Assembly (NCBI GenBank): GCA_000969725.1
Contig: JXSR01S059335.1
Strand: one strand, 5' to 3'
From: Ophiothrix spiculata
Lineage: Eukaryota > Echinodermata > Ophiuroidea > Amphilepidida > Ophiotrichidae
DNA length: 20,371 nucleotides
The notes under the pieces are model-generated. The model did not search any database, was not told the origin of the DNA, and saw nothing but the letters and a program-made list of their open reading frames with translations. Positions within the stretch are counted from its first letter, which is position 1. Each line of letters starts with the position of its first letter. Positions 1 to 8,040 of this stretch are shown one piece after another. Both the position numbers and the translations under genes were made by a program.

Positions 1-388
1 AAAATCGCATCATTTTGTTTTTGATTATTTGCAATCAAATTTTTCAATTCTTGTTTGTTGGACTCACATTGACGGTGTCTTGTGGATGTAAGCTGTTCAA
101 AATCTGACCGCAGCTTGTGAATGTCTTTTCTTCCCGACGCGTCCGCTGATTCTCTTTCCTCAGATTTCTTGAGTTTGGATAATTTCTTGAGTTGGGAAAT
201 CAACTCTTTATTATCTTTTGAGAGTCGGACGTTTTCCAGTTTACAGGCATCAAGATCTTTTTTAATCAGTTCAGCCTTTAGATCATAGTTTTCTTAAATA
301 GCTCCTGTCAGTTTATCTAAGATATTACTTTCAAGATCTTTGACGTATTGGATGCAACTGCATCCATCGTGTGAGTGGCGTGTTGAAT
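1..388 (-). pseudogene. Frame-disrupted coiled-coil continuation of the PHD/viroplasmin protein
   Basis: On the minus strand downstream of the 389 stop, a different frame encodes a charged, leucine-spaced helix rich in K, E, L, Q and N (for example KAELIKKDLDACKLENVRLS), open from about 295 to the left edge of the window. The same frame can be read upstream to about 375, but it is interrupted by one TAA near 295-297 and is out of frame with the PHD portion. One frameshift plus one stop therefore separate the halves. This looks like decay of one long protein with order viroplasmin-like, PHD, coiled coil. An intron from an AAG/GTAGG donor near 402-408 is an alternative, but no pyrimidine-rich acceptor was found and the TAA would remain. 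The true C-terminus lies outside the window. Confidence 0.5.
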
Positions 389-1090
389 CTATTTACCAGG
401 GCCTACCTTATCGGAAGTATGATCTTGACGAGGCTTATCTGTTTGGATGCCTGTATCATTATTGCAGGTTTTTGCAGTTTGCGTAGAATTGTCTAATCTT
501 GGAGATCTGCTCTCTAGATGTTTGGAGATGTCTTGGCAAAGTTCAGTTGCCGCGCAATTAAAGCAAGTGAATTTTCTCCTCGTACTTTTGAATACTGCGA
601 GTTGGTACGGAGGTAGACCAGTACATTCGTAATGTGCCCACATTTTACACTCCGAGCACAAGATCATGTGCTTATGATCAAAGTGGTCACAAAAAGAACA
701 GGATGCTTTCCTATCTTCTGCAGTATCATTTGATGTTGAATTTTCATCTGAATTTGGTAACTTAACAGAATCACTTGAAGTACTGTTACTGTTCTTTATC
801 TCTTCGACTTCGACGTCTTCGTTTATAGTTAACAACACGCTATCAAAATCTTTCACTTTAAGCGATTCATTGTCATTAATGAACACTTCAATGTCATCAA
901 AATTTAAGTCTGCGTCAAAGTTTTTGATGAAGTCGGACGCGCCTTCAAGAGTTTCAAACCCTTTATGACATGCTCCTGGAAACATATTAGTTGCCGCTTG
1001 GGCTTCACTCCATTGTAGAAAAATACCAGTTCTACGACCTGCTGCGACAGCATAGAATTTACTACTTTTGTTATTTTTCTTGGAAGGCAT
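389..1090 (-). CDS. Viroplasmin/RNase H1-N-like + PHD finger protein (N-terminal part)
   Basis: An uninterrupted 233-codon frame begins with ATG at 1090 and ends in TAG at 389. Residues about 12-58 match the small domain shared by eukaryotic RNase H1 N-termini and caulimovirus viroplasmin: the pattern YAVAxGRxxGIFxxW, then a GA..KGF pair and a following helix. In RNase H1 this fold binds RNA/DNA duplexes. Residues 131-179 form a PHD finger with all eight zinc ligands visible (C131, C134, C145, C148, H153, C156, C176, C179) and W151 two residues before the histidine; PHD fingers usually read histone H3 tails. Residues 60-128 are acidic and Ser/Asn-rich, probably disordered. The tail carries STQT (202-205) and TGIQTD (213-218), which resemble dynein light chain LC8-binding motifs. 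The frame stops just before a coiled coil continues in another frame, so the protein is probably truncated. It could be a host gene or ORF1 of a retrotransposon; no function is established. Confidence 0.7.
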   Translation of the reverse strand: MPSKKNNKSSKFYAVAAGRRTGIFLQWSEAQAATNMFPGACHKGFETLEGASDFIKNFDADLNFDDIEVFINDNESLKVKDFDSVLLTINEDVEVEEIKNSNSTSSDSVKLPNSDENSTSNDTAEDRKASCSFCDHFDHKHMILCSECKMWAHYECTGLPPYQLAVFKSTRRKFTCFNCAATELCQDISKHLESRSPRLDNSTQTAKTCNNDTGIQTDKPRQDHTSDKVGPGK

Positions 1091-1803
1091 GATCGTTCTA
1101 GTTCAAGTTATCTAATTTAAATCATACTTGTAGAAAAAATCAACAGTTTTCTAGTTTTACGTTCAAGAATTCAATGACTTATCTATATCATCGGCGTGAA
1201 AGTATCCTCCGCTATAATACAAATCCTATACGCTCCGGCGTGAAAGCTGCAACAGTGCGTAAATGTGCGACGCGTAGAATCCAGCTGGTGTTTTGAAATC
1301 CATTTTGAAAAGTTTCAAAATCACAAAAAACAGGCAATTAGATGATCTTATATCAAAGTCGGAATATCTCCAGAATCCATGGCACTTTATAAATGTCTGG
1401 TAAATATTTGATAACTTGAAAATGGCTTTTGGTGGCTTTTTAAGACATTTTTTATTGCTATCTTAGGAAGATAGCAAAAGTCCTGCCGACTTCAGCAACA
1501 GCGTAGATGTCAAAATAGAAGGCAAATCTCAAGATGCGGTAAAAAGAGAAATCAACTTCGGCGGACATTTTTCTATATGCAAATTAGGTTTGAAGCGAGT
1601 ACTAACTGCCATTAGTGTTGTATTTGTGTTCAACAACTTTGAAACATAGTTATAGACACTAATATTTACCTTTTCACGTATCTCCGATCTCGAGTTATGA
1701 TCACAAATCTGTGAAATCGCTGCCATTTTGAATTTATGCAAATTAAATATATTTCCGCACCTGGGATTTTTGAGGATTTTAAGTATGTCATTATGGATTT
1801 AAA
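1091..1803. other. Noncoding stretch upstream of the PHD ORF
   Basis: No credible gene. The side next to 1091 would hold the promoter and 5' leader of the minus-strand PHD protein, but I see no clear TATA box. The motif CGGCGTGAAAG occurs twice as a direct repeat near 1192 and 1233. A perfect hairpin lies at 1455-1477. Confidence 0.5.
1455..1477. repeat. Perfect 10-bp hairpin
   Basis: TTGCTATCTT (1455-1464) and AAGATAGCAA (1468-1477) are exact reverse complements around an AGG loop. It is too short for a miRNA precursor and stands alone; it may be the centre of an old foldback element. Confidence 0.8.
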
Positions 1804-2042
1804 TACAGTGTGTCTCAATAAAAAATGTGCAAAAGCGCCCTATGTGGCAAAAAGGGTTTTTCAAAATTTGTGTTTAATGAAGCATATCTCTACTTTACAT
1901 AGGCACAAAGTAATGAAACAAACGGCATTTAAAAGCTTGGAGTTTTTCCTTTACAGTGATGTATCATTATATTACCCTAGTCTGTTGGTTTTGCCACAGA
2001 GAGCGCTTTTAAACTTGCACAATTTTATTGAGACACACTGTA
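1804..2042. mobile_element. Tc1/mariner-type MITE, 235 bp, TA target duplication
   Basis: The terminal inverted repeat CAGTGTGTCTCAATAAAA starts at 1806 and its complement ends at 2040, each flanked by TA (1804-1805 and 2041-2042). The arms stay similar for about 50 bp (left 1806-1855, right 1990-2040) through TGTGCAA, AAAAGCGC and TGTGGCAAAA, with small indels. TA duplication and a CAGTG terminus are typical of mariner/Tc1 elements. The interior is only about 130 bp and encodes no transposase, so it is a non-autonomous element. An open frame that crosses it (1736-2071) is incidental. Confidence 0.85.
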
Positions 2043-2281
2043 AATGTATTGTGGAGAAAACCCTTTGTTAGCAATTTGTTCCACGTCAGGCATCAAAAGT
2101 GAATGTCTTTCCTTGACTAATATAAGATGAGTACTTGACCTGAGTATAGATTTGTAGTTAGACCCCCTGATGTCTCGGAGTGCTAGTCCGACACTGCGTT
2201 GGTTCAACTACACACTTTTTTATACTGTAGAGTGCGTCGGCGGTGTTTCCGGAACCTGATCACTTGTTCTGGCAGCTTGTT
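2043..2281. other. Noncoding stretch with tRNA-like fold
   Basis: No gene recognised. The segment 2153-2212 can be drawn as a tRNA-like cloverleaf without a T arm: acceptor TGTAGTT/AACTACA (2153-2159, 2206-2212), a 3-bp D-like stem, a perfect 5-bp stem TCGGA/TCCGA (2175-2179, 2187-2191) and a 7-base loop GTGCTAG. There is no A or B box matching a nuclear tRNA gene, so I do not call a tRNA. Confidence 0.3.
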
Positions 2282-2830
2282 ATATACGCCGTTATATACG
2301 CCTGCGTTGAGTTTGGCATTTAAAATTTCAATTTACATTGTGTGTATGTTAATAAACATTAAAACATAATACAATAGATTGATAATAAATCTAAGCTTTT
2401 ATTTACTAATCTATATTGTATGATTAAACTTGTGGTTTCAAAAATGTGTATAAAAGTAAGTTCTTTTTTTTTTGTCTTTATAATTTCCAAGACCGCTTAA
2501 TTAACTTCTGAACACAATAAATAAAGCAATAAAGTTGTACATAAATATGACGACTCCAAGGAAATTTTATATATATTTCTAATTTCTTTGCACGACTCAC
2601 GTGTCAATTTCACACACAGTGTGAAATAGAAATATTATACGCCAAACTATACGCCGCCGTATATATTTTGACTTCATCTTTGCAGCCCTGTGATTATGTG
2701 ATTAAGACTGTCAAGGCGGTCTTTTCTACACACAATGTAAATTGAAATTTTATACGCCAAACTCTACGCAGGCGTATATATTTTGACTTCATCGTTGTAG
2801 CCCTGTGATTATGTGATAAAGACTGTCAAT
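2282..2830. repeat. TATACGCC-based foldback and direct-repeat element
   Basis: A left arm at about 2293-2346 reappears inverted at about 2729-2780; both contain GCATT/TATAC next to AAATTTCAATTTACATTGTG. The right side is also duplicated directly: a ~100-bp block at 2613-2715 (CACACAGTG, TATACGCCAAAC, CGTATATATTTTGACTTCAT, CCCTGTGATTATGTGAT, AAGACTGTCAA) recurs at about 2731-2829. TATACGCC or its complement occurs at least six times. No protein is encoded. It looks like a non-autonomous DNA element with subterminal repeats; the exact ends and target duplication were not resolved. Confidence 0.65.
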
Positions 2831-3828
2831 AATTTGGCAATGTATGTATTTATACCGAACAAATGACAGACTACTCTTCGGTAGCGGCATCTTTGATCAA
2901 AACTTCTAGGTTGTCCGTGTTCCTCCCCATCAAGTGTTCGAGATTAATTCCGTCCGTCATACGTAACTTCTTATATACATCGTTCGATAGTGTCCTCATA
3001 AACATAATAAACGTTTTCAAACAGTCTGTCGCCGGTTATGTAGATCTACCATTTCTATAGCCCATCAAGTCCATCAAAATCTCCAAGGTAACGTTCTAAG
3101 ATTGCTCTATTTCACCCATTTTCGTTCTTTCTCGATATCTCAAGGATGACTCAATGGATCTTAGGCGCAACGTTCGAACTTTTAAAAGTGATGATCAGAT
3201 ATTCTATACGTAATTGATCACACCACTGGAAACTTCTCCCAATATTTCTCTACACTTGTTAATTTTGGCAATATTCGTTTAAAACTTGGCAAGAATGTAC
3301 AAGTGAGGAAAGAAAATGTTCAGGGTAAAAAGTGCAATATTTTGCTGGGTTGGCATGGTAACGGCGGCCATCTTCGATTTTTAGTGATTATCTTGCGCGC
3401 ACGTTTTCTCAAAAACTACAAAACGCATAAACACCAAACTTGTTTAAATATATTCATATTATTTGCCTCTAAAATTTGTCAGAAGGATTTTTCATTATGT
3501 TTGTTTATTCATGCGTAACGGTATGCGTAATGTTAGTATTTAACGCGTTTCGGAAAATTTAATTGGAAACGGGTCCTTACCATGATTACGATCAATTCAT
3601 TCAAATTCTGTTCTCACAAATTGTAAATATTACATAGGTGTAAACAACAATTACAATGTACACCAAGTTTCGTATCAACCAGATTTACAGTTATGGAGAA
3701 AACGTGTGCGCACCATTGTTACATGGCCGAAATAATAATTCCGAGAAAATGACATTTTAAAAATACGTGTAATTTTCATATCTAAATAAAATGTGTGCAT
3801 TTATATGGGAAAATTTCGAATTCTAAAG
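2831..3828. other. No recognisable feature
   Basis: Several short open frames exist but none shows a domain, splice context or composition that supports a gene. The stretch is AT-rich, with scattered short repeats such as ATGCGTAA near 3512-3530. Confidence 0.5.
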
Positions 3829-4252
3829 CAGCGGCGTAGCTAGGGGGCAAGGTGGCAAGTTGCCCCGTGCGCCAACTCTAGGGGGGCGCCAAATCGTCCC
3901 ATCAAGAAAAATAATTGGACCAACAACAGGGGACATACTGCTGAACTTGAATTAGCAAACTTTTGCCTTAATTTTTTGCGCGCTCCGCGCGCCCTTAAGA
4001 TTTCGGTACTTTTTAGCTTAAAGTAGTAAATATAACTGCACAAAACGCAAATTTTTTTGGGCGCTTTGCGCGCTGGAAAATATTTATGCAAATGTATGCA
4101 GAAATTACCCATTTTAGCCAAAAAAGAGGAGTTTTTCAAAGCTGTTGATTTTTTTTCGGGGGGGCGGGCGTACCTTTTCAAGTTGCCCCCGGGGGGGGGG
4201 GCGCCAGTTTCAATTCTTGCCCCGGGCGCCAGACACCCTCGCTACGCCGCTG
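3829..4252. mobile_element. hAT-type MITE, 424 bp
   Basis: CAGCGGCGTAGC (3829-3840) and GCTACGCCGCTG (4241-4252) are exact terminal inverted repeats, with partial complementarity continuing inward through the GGGGCAAG and GGCGCC blocks. The flanking octamers TTCTAAAG (3821-3828) and TTCAAATG (4253-4260) agree at 6 of 8 positions, which fits a decayed 8-bp hAT target duplication. The interior contains two diverged TTTTTGGGCGC / GCGCGCTCCGCGCGC-like tracts and long G runs near 4190-4201. An open frame on the minus strand across it has no transposase motif and is a by-product of the G/C-rich repeats. Non-autonomous. Confidence 0.8.
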
Positions 4253-5056
4253 TTCAAATGCTATCTTTGTGACTTTGACAAATCAAAACTTTTGAACCAA
4301 ATGTTCGAATGACTTCATTTATCTTATTTTTTTAAAGACAGTGTAGATTTTTATATTTTTAAGAAATCTTAAAATGTGTCTTTTGCCCATATTTTTGCTA
4401 TTTCATAAGTTAAGTCCTGCCTTAAGATTCATACACAGTTTATTTCAAGCTCATGGCATGTTTAATTTTCGAGATACGAGGTTTGCAAGAAATCAATCCT
4501 GCAAAATTCATGATCCAATATGGCCGCCGTTGTCAATGACATATTTCTTTGAATATAATTCAATTTAAAAGGGTACCGCTTTTCATATCATGTATGCAGA
4601 AGTACTACTAAAAGTTACAGTAACTTGGAAAATGGTATTTCTAATGTGGTACCACAAAGGGCTTAAGAAACCTTCAATGTTTCTAAGATGTCACATACCG
4701 CCAGTTACCATTCCACGTTTTCGTAAATTGAGGGGCGTTAAAGGATTATTTTATATTTTGCTTACAAGCATTCTCTTGGCGCGGTCAAGTGTGACAAAGA
4801 CATTTAATCATCTGCTTATCAATCTATTGCAGATAAACATTCAAATGACCATTCACCTTGAGTAATGAAGCGACTTTTGACTCATTTGTGTTGTTGCCCC
4901 CTACCAGTACATAAGAACAAACATTCACATTCGGAGCTCCATTTCACACTCAATTAGATTACCTATCAAATCTGACCAAAAGCAACATACGTTTCCAGAT
5001 ATTTGCCTCATAAAATGACCTTTACATAAAAAGTGGTAAAAATATTTTTATTCCAG
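4253..5056 (+). other. Region upstream of recognised Ig exons; no exon identified
   Basis: The Ig-domain gene must have a signal-peptide exon and promoter further 5'. I found no ATG-initiated hydrophobic exon here that ends at a GT donor in phase 1. The open frame at 4590-4865 shows no Ig pattern. This part could be intron or 5' flank. Confidence 0.4.
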
Positions 5057-5166
5057 ATACACAACCAAAAGCACGGATAAGAGGAATCATCGATATGTTA
5101 AAATTAAAAGAGACATTATAGACTGTGCCGGCAACAGCAGAAATCTGAAACCTATTGTCGATTTGT
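5057..5166 (+). pseudogene. Possible decayed Ig exon
   Basis: A good acceptor (TTTTTATTCCAG, ending at 5056) and a good donor (GTACGT at 5167) bracket 110 bp. One frame gives RDIIDCAGNSRNLKPIVDL, which resembles an Ig B-strand cysteine region; the phase-1 frame used by the neighbouring exons starts plausibly (TQPKARI) but stops at an internal TAG. Splicing in the open frame to the 5218 acceptor would create T+GA, a stop. So either the exon is dead (a one-base frameshift would explain both frames) or it is skipped. It may also be chance. Confidence 0.25.
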
Positions 5167-5217
5167 GTACGTTTTTCCCCTAATATAATTTTATATGTTT
5201 TCTTTGTTTTACATTAG

Positions 5218-5562
5218 GATGTTATTCCTCAGAAAACGTCACATTAACAGCGCACAGGCTAATCCCACCAAAACCGTTTGCTGGAGCTGTAAGGGGAGAA
5301 GAGCACACAATATATTGTTCCAAAAATAACAGCTATCCATCATCGGGGAAAATATCTTGGTTTGACATCCTGGAATCTGGTGACCAGGTTCAGCTGTATG
5401 ATGGTGATGAGAAGATGACCACTGACCCTGACTTTGGTATCGATTATGATGAGCTCGAAAGATATTCAAATCTGCTGATCAAAAACATGGCGTTATCAAA
5501 AGAAGGAACTTATGGATGTAGTTTAGATGGTGAAATGCATATGGCTACTGTCATAATGGAAG
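5218..5562 (+). CDS. Ig-domain membrane protein, exon encoding Ig domain 1 (V-like)
   Basis: The acceptor TTTGTTTTACATTAG ends at 5217 and the donor GAAG/GTGATT starts at 5563. The exon is phase 1 at both ends and encodes about 115 residues. Ig hallmarks are in order: B-strand cysteine (IYCSK), C-strand tryptophan (ISWFD), then the F-strand block LLIKNMALSKEGTYGC with the usual D/E-G-x-Y-x-C pattern. The length and spacing between cysteines favour a V or long I-type fold. It would lie outside the cell and bind a partner that cannot be named from sequence. The frame stays open past the donor into the adjacent ATG repeat, so an unspliced reading would add poly-Met and poly-Asp; the splice site, not a stop, ends this exon. 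Signal peptide and any earlier domain are upstream and not seen. Confidence 0.8.
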
Positions 5563-5570
5563 GTGATTGT

Positions 5571-5621
<51 letters not shown>

Positions 5622-5644
5622 GTGATGATCATGATGATGACCGG

Positions 5645-5684
<40 letters not shown>

Positions 5685-5922
5685 CATGATCATGATCATG
5701 ATCATGATCATGATCATGATGATCATGATGGTGATGATGATGATCGATCATGATGATCATGATCATTGTTATAATCATCATGATCAACATGATCTTGATG
5801 ATGACGACTACGACGATGATGATGATGATCATAATGATGATAATTGATAATAATGATGATCATGATGATCATGATGATAATAATGATGATCATGAAAATG
5901 ATATATATATATATATTTTTTT
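5571..5922. repeat. ATG/GATCAT microsatellite inside intron
   Basis: About 350 bp of trinucleotide repeat starting 8 bases after a donor site. It runs as (ATG)n to about 5640, (GAT)n to 5680, self-complementary (TGATCA)n at 5681-5721, then degenerate GAT/ATC/ATA triplets, and ends in an (AT)n tract near 5908-5922. The TGATCA block is palindromic and can form hairpins. Open frames on both strands here (poly-Met, Asp, His, Ile) are repeat artefacts. Confidence 0.95.
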
Positions 5923-5968
5923 GCTTATAATTATATATTCAATGTTCATCAATATTCCATCCATTTAG

Positions 5969-6316
5969 TTGAAGCTTCTACTTTCAATATATATGCACAA
6001 GACGGTAAAACACCAGACGTTGTCGAGGGAGTCGAGGAAACAATTGTTCAGCTTAATTGCAAGTCTGTAGCAGCACGGCCAGCTTTGGACCTCCGTTGGT
6101 ATCAAAAGAAAAGAGACACTCCTTACACACAAATCACTAGTGGAATTCAAGAGGTGAAATCTCCCAACGAACAAGACAGCGAAACTTTTGATACAACAAG
6201 TTTTTTAAGATACAGTTTGCTTAGGAGCTCCAATCTTGGAAACCTCAAATGTGAAGCAACAGGACAAATTGAGGCTACTTTACCATCTCCTGATGTCGTT
6301 ACAGTTTCAGTTCAAT
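5969..6316 (+). CDS. Ig-domain membrane protein, exon encoding Ig domain 2 (C2-like)
   Basis: The acceptor CCATCCATTTAG ends at 5968 and the donor is the consensus GTAAGT at 6317. The exon is phase 1 on both sides, 348 bp, about 116 residues. It shows VQLNCKS (B-strand Cys), LRWYQKK (C-strand Trp) and LGNLKCEATG (F-strand Cys), then TLPSPDVVTVSVQ as the G strand. A V codon is completed by joining the final G of the preceding exon to TT. The CEATG pattern is typical of second or third domains in nectin-like, SIGLEC-like and similar adhesion proteins, but I cannot assign the family. It is separated from Ig domain 1 by a ~400-bp intron filled mostly by the microsatellite. Confidence 0.85.
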
Positions 6317-6537
6317 GTAAGTTGTTTATTTTACAGGCACATTATATTAATTATAATAATAACTGATGCCACCATTCCTTGAACAATAAATAAAATGCGT
6401 GCAACGAATAGAAAAGCTAACCAGATCAGGTTTTATCACAGACATATATATTTTCATGTAGATTTTCAAATGCAAAATAAAATACGCAAACTACGGTATA
6501 TAGGCCATTATATATTCACCTCCTGAATCATTTGCAG

Positions 6538-6777
6538 GGGCACCAGAAGTTTATCTTACCTATGACCCAGTTGGAGCACAAATAATCTGTGATGCTGACG
6601 CTAGCCCGGCTGTGTTGCCAGAATATTACCTCTTGATTGTTGACGGAAACCGTTACATTGGACAGCAAACGCTGATTATCCAGATAACCAAGAAAACTGA
6701 AATCACATGCCAAGCTACCAATGTCATAGGAACAGGAGAAGCCACGATTATTGCCACCCCTCCACCTGAAGACAAAG
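6538..6777 (+). CDS. Ig-domain membrane protein, exon encoding Ig domain 3 (short)
   Basis: The acceptor CATTTGCAG ends at 6537 and the donor G/GTTGGT follows 6777; phase 1 on both sides. The 80-residue domain starts APEVYLTYDP, has its first cysteine in QIICDADASP, and its second in TEITCQATNVIGTGEATI, a textbook F-G strand of I-set domains. The C-strand tryptophan is absent: the expected position holds EYYLLIVDG, so the core is atypical but the disulfide pair is kept. The end (PPPEDK) is a proline-rich juxtamembrane stalk. It joins in phase to the transmembrane exon at 9843. Confidence 0.85.
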
Positions 6778-6904
6778 GTTGGTTTACCACAATATCCGTA
6801 TTGTAACAACAAATTGCGTCACTCACAAGTGTACATTTTGTATTACCTTTTGTTTTATTAAATAAAGGTTTTGGATCGGGGATTGCCATGCTTCTATAGC
6901 ATTT

Positions 6905-7185
6905 AAGTTAGCTCAACCAATAAGGTGTTCTTATGCAATTCTGAGATTCTGAATTCGATCCGCTACGGGATCAAAGTTGGCTCTATGCCTGATATTCTTT
7001 GGACAAGAAACTAACTACTATATTGTCTCGTAGAAAACAATTCAGAACTCGAGGAGTTGTTCCTCTCTATGACGGCTAACTGATGAAGGTTCAGCGAACA
7101 AAGAGCTTACAGCAGGACCTAAACTGATACTCAGAGTTGGATAGAGCGTATATAAAAATACTCTATACTGGCGATTTATAGTGTT
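6905..7185 (+). mobile_element. tRNA-derived SINE-like element (plus)
   Basis: An A-box-like TTAGCTCAACCAATAAGG (6908-6925) and a B-box-like GAATTCGATCC (6951-6961) are 25 bases apart, as in a pol III tRNA promoter. About 50 bp later TTCTTTGGACAAGAAACT resembles the TTGGGCAAGGCACT block that often follows the tRNA head in animal SINEs. The acceptor-stem pairing of a real tRNA is not present. The 3' end is uncertain. Confidence 0.5.
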
Positions 7186-7189
7186 CTAT

Positions 7190-7530
7190 GCTTCCCAGAT
7201 TTGTAATTCCACGCGGCCTCAGCACAATTAACAGGTGTTTGCTAACCACTGTGGCCAAAGTAAGCTCCATTTCACACCAAACATCATTTCAGGTTCTGCG
7301 ACTACCTCTAGGGGCGCTGAACCTTGATCAGCCCACAGACGCACCATCAGTGGCCGGAGCAGTTTTCCAAGTTTCGTACGGGTTTCAACGAGAACATTAG
7401 CAGTTTTAACTCCTTGTCAAAGGGAATTTCAAGAACACTCACCTTTTGGCACCAGCGGGGTTCAAACATGGGACCTTCCGCACCGCAAGCGAGCGCCTAA
7501 CAGTTTGAGCTAACTTGACTGCTAACGTAT
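7190..7530 (-). mobile_element. tRNA-derived SINE-like element (minus)
   Basis: Read on the minus strand, TTAGCTCAAACTGTTAGGCG (7495-7514) matches an A box and TGTTTGAACCCC (7457-7468) a B box. A ~270-bp non-tRNA body with no microsatellite tail follows towards 7190. It faces the plus-strand element at 6905, so the two converge near 7185. Boundaries are approximate. Confidence 0.5.
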
Positions 7531-7750
7531 ACGAGCACCTACCCAGACAACATGCATATAATGGCAGAACATTGTCTTTGATGCAGGTGTAGCAATTATA
7601 CATCACTTGTGAAACCAATTTTTACTTCTATCTATAAGAAAAGAAAGACAAGATAGATATTAAGGGGATAATCATTCTGAGTAATAATCATAACAATAAT
7701 TCTAAGGAAAGCTGAAAAAATCATAAAAGAATCACTGGCTTCATCCAATT

Positions 7751-8040
7751 GAAATATTTCTCGATAAAGACAAAAATGTGTACCGCTGTTACATCGACTT
7801 TGAAAAAACATTTAACTCAGTGAGGCAAAATAGAGTTTAGAGAGCTCTTACCTTCTTCGGTTTCCCCGCTTAGATCATGAGGCTCCTTAAATCCTTAAAT
7901 ATCAATTCCAACGATGCTGCCTGTGTGAATGATGGCCTGTTGCTCTGTATTAATATACATGCATATAGACTTGGCTGCGCCATCTCAACTCATCTGTCTA
8001 ACATACTACAATTATTGGTGACATGGAACTGGTCACCAAA
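7751..8040 (+). pseudogene. Non-LTR retrotransposon reverse-transcriptase fragment (LINE, decayed)
   Basis: A single frame from 7751 carries YRCYIDFEKTFNSV, the RT motif normally written F-I-D-F-x-K-A-F-D-x-V, then RALTFFGFP, a DAACVNDG block and RLGCAISTHLSN, corresponding to the R-Q-G-C-x-L-S-P-x-L-F-N box. Two TAG stops (7838 and 7871) and a D-to-N change in the F-D dyad show it is inactive. The endonuclease, the YxDD box and the 3' end are not seen, so this is a short internal piece within an intron of the Ig gene. The style fits an RTE- or L1-like element more than CR1, but clade assignment from this length is weak. Confidence 0.75.

Noticed and set aside
1736-2071. 111-codon plus-strand open frame
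   Set aside because: It spans the mariner-type MITE and its flanks and shows no domain.
3840-4272. Open frames on both strands in the hAT-type MITE
   Set aside because: They follow the GC-rich inner repeats and contain no transposase motif.
4590-4865. 91-codon plus-strand open frame before the Ig exons
   Set aside because: No Ig pattern, signal peptide or suitable splice sites; treated as noncoding.
5523-5968. Open frames on both strands encoding poly-Met, poly-Asp, poly-His or poly-Ile
   Set aside because: They are translations of the ATG/GATCAT microsatellite in an intron, not genes.
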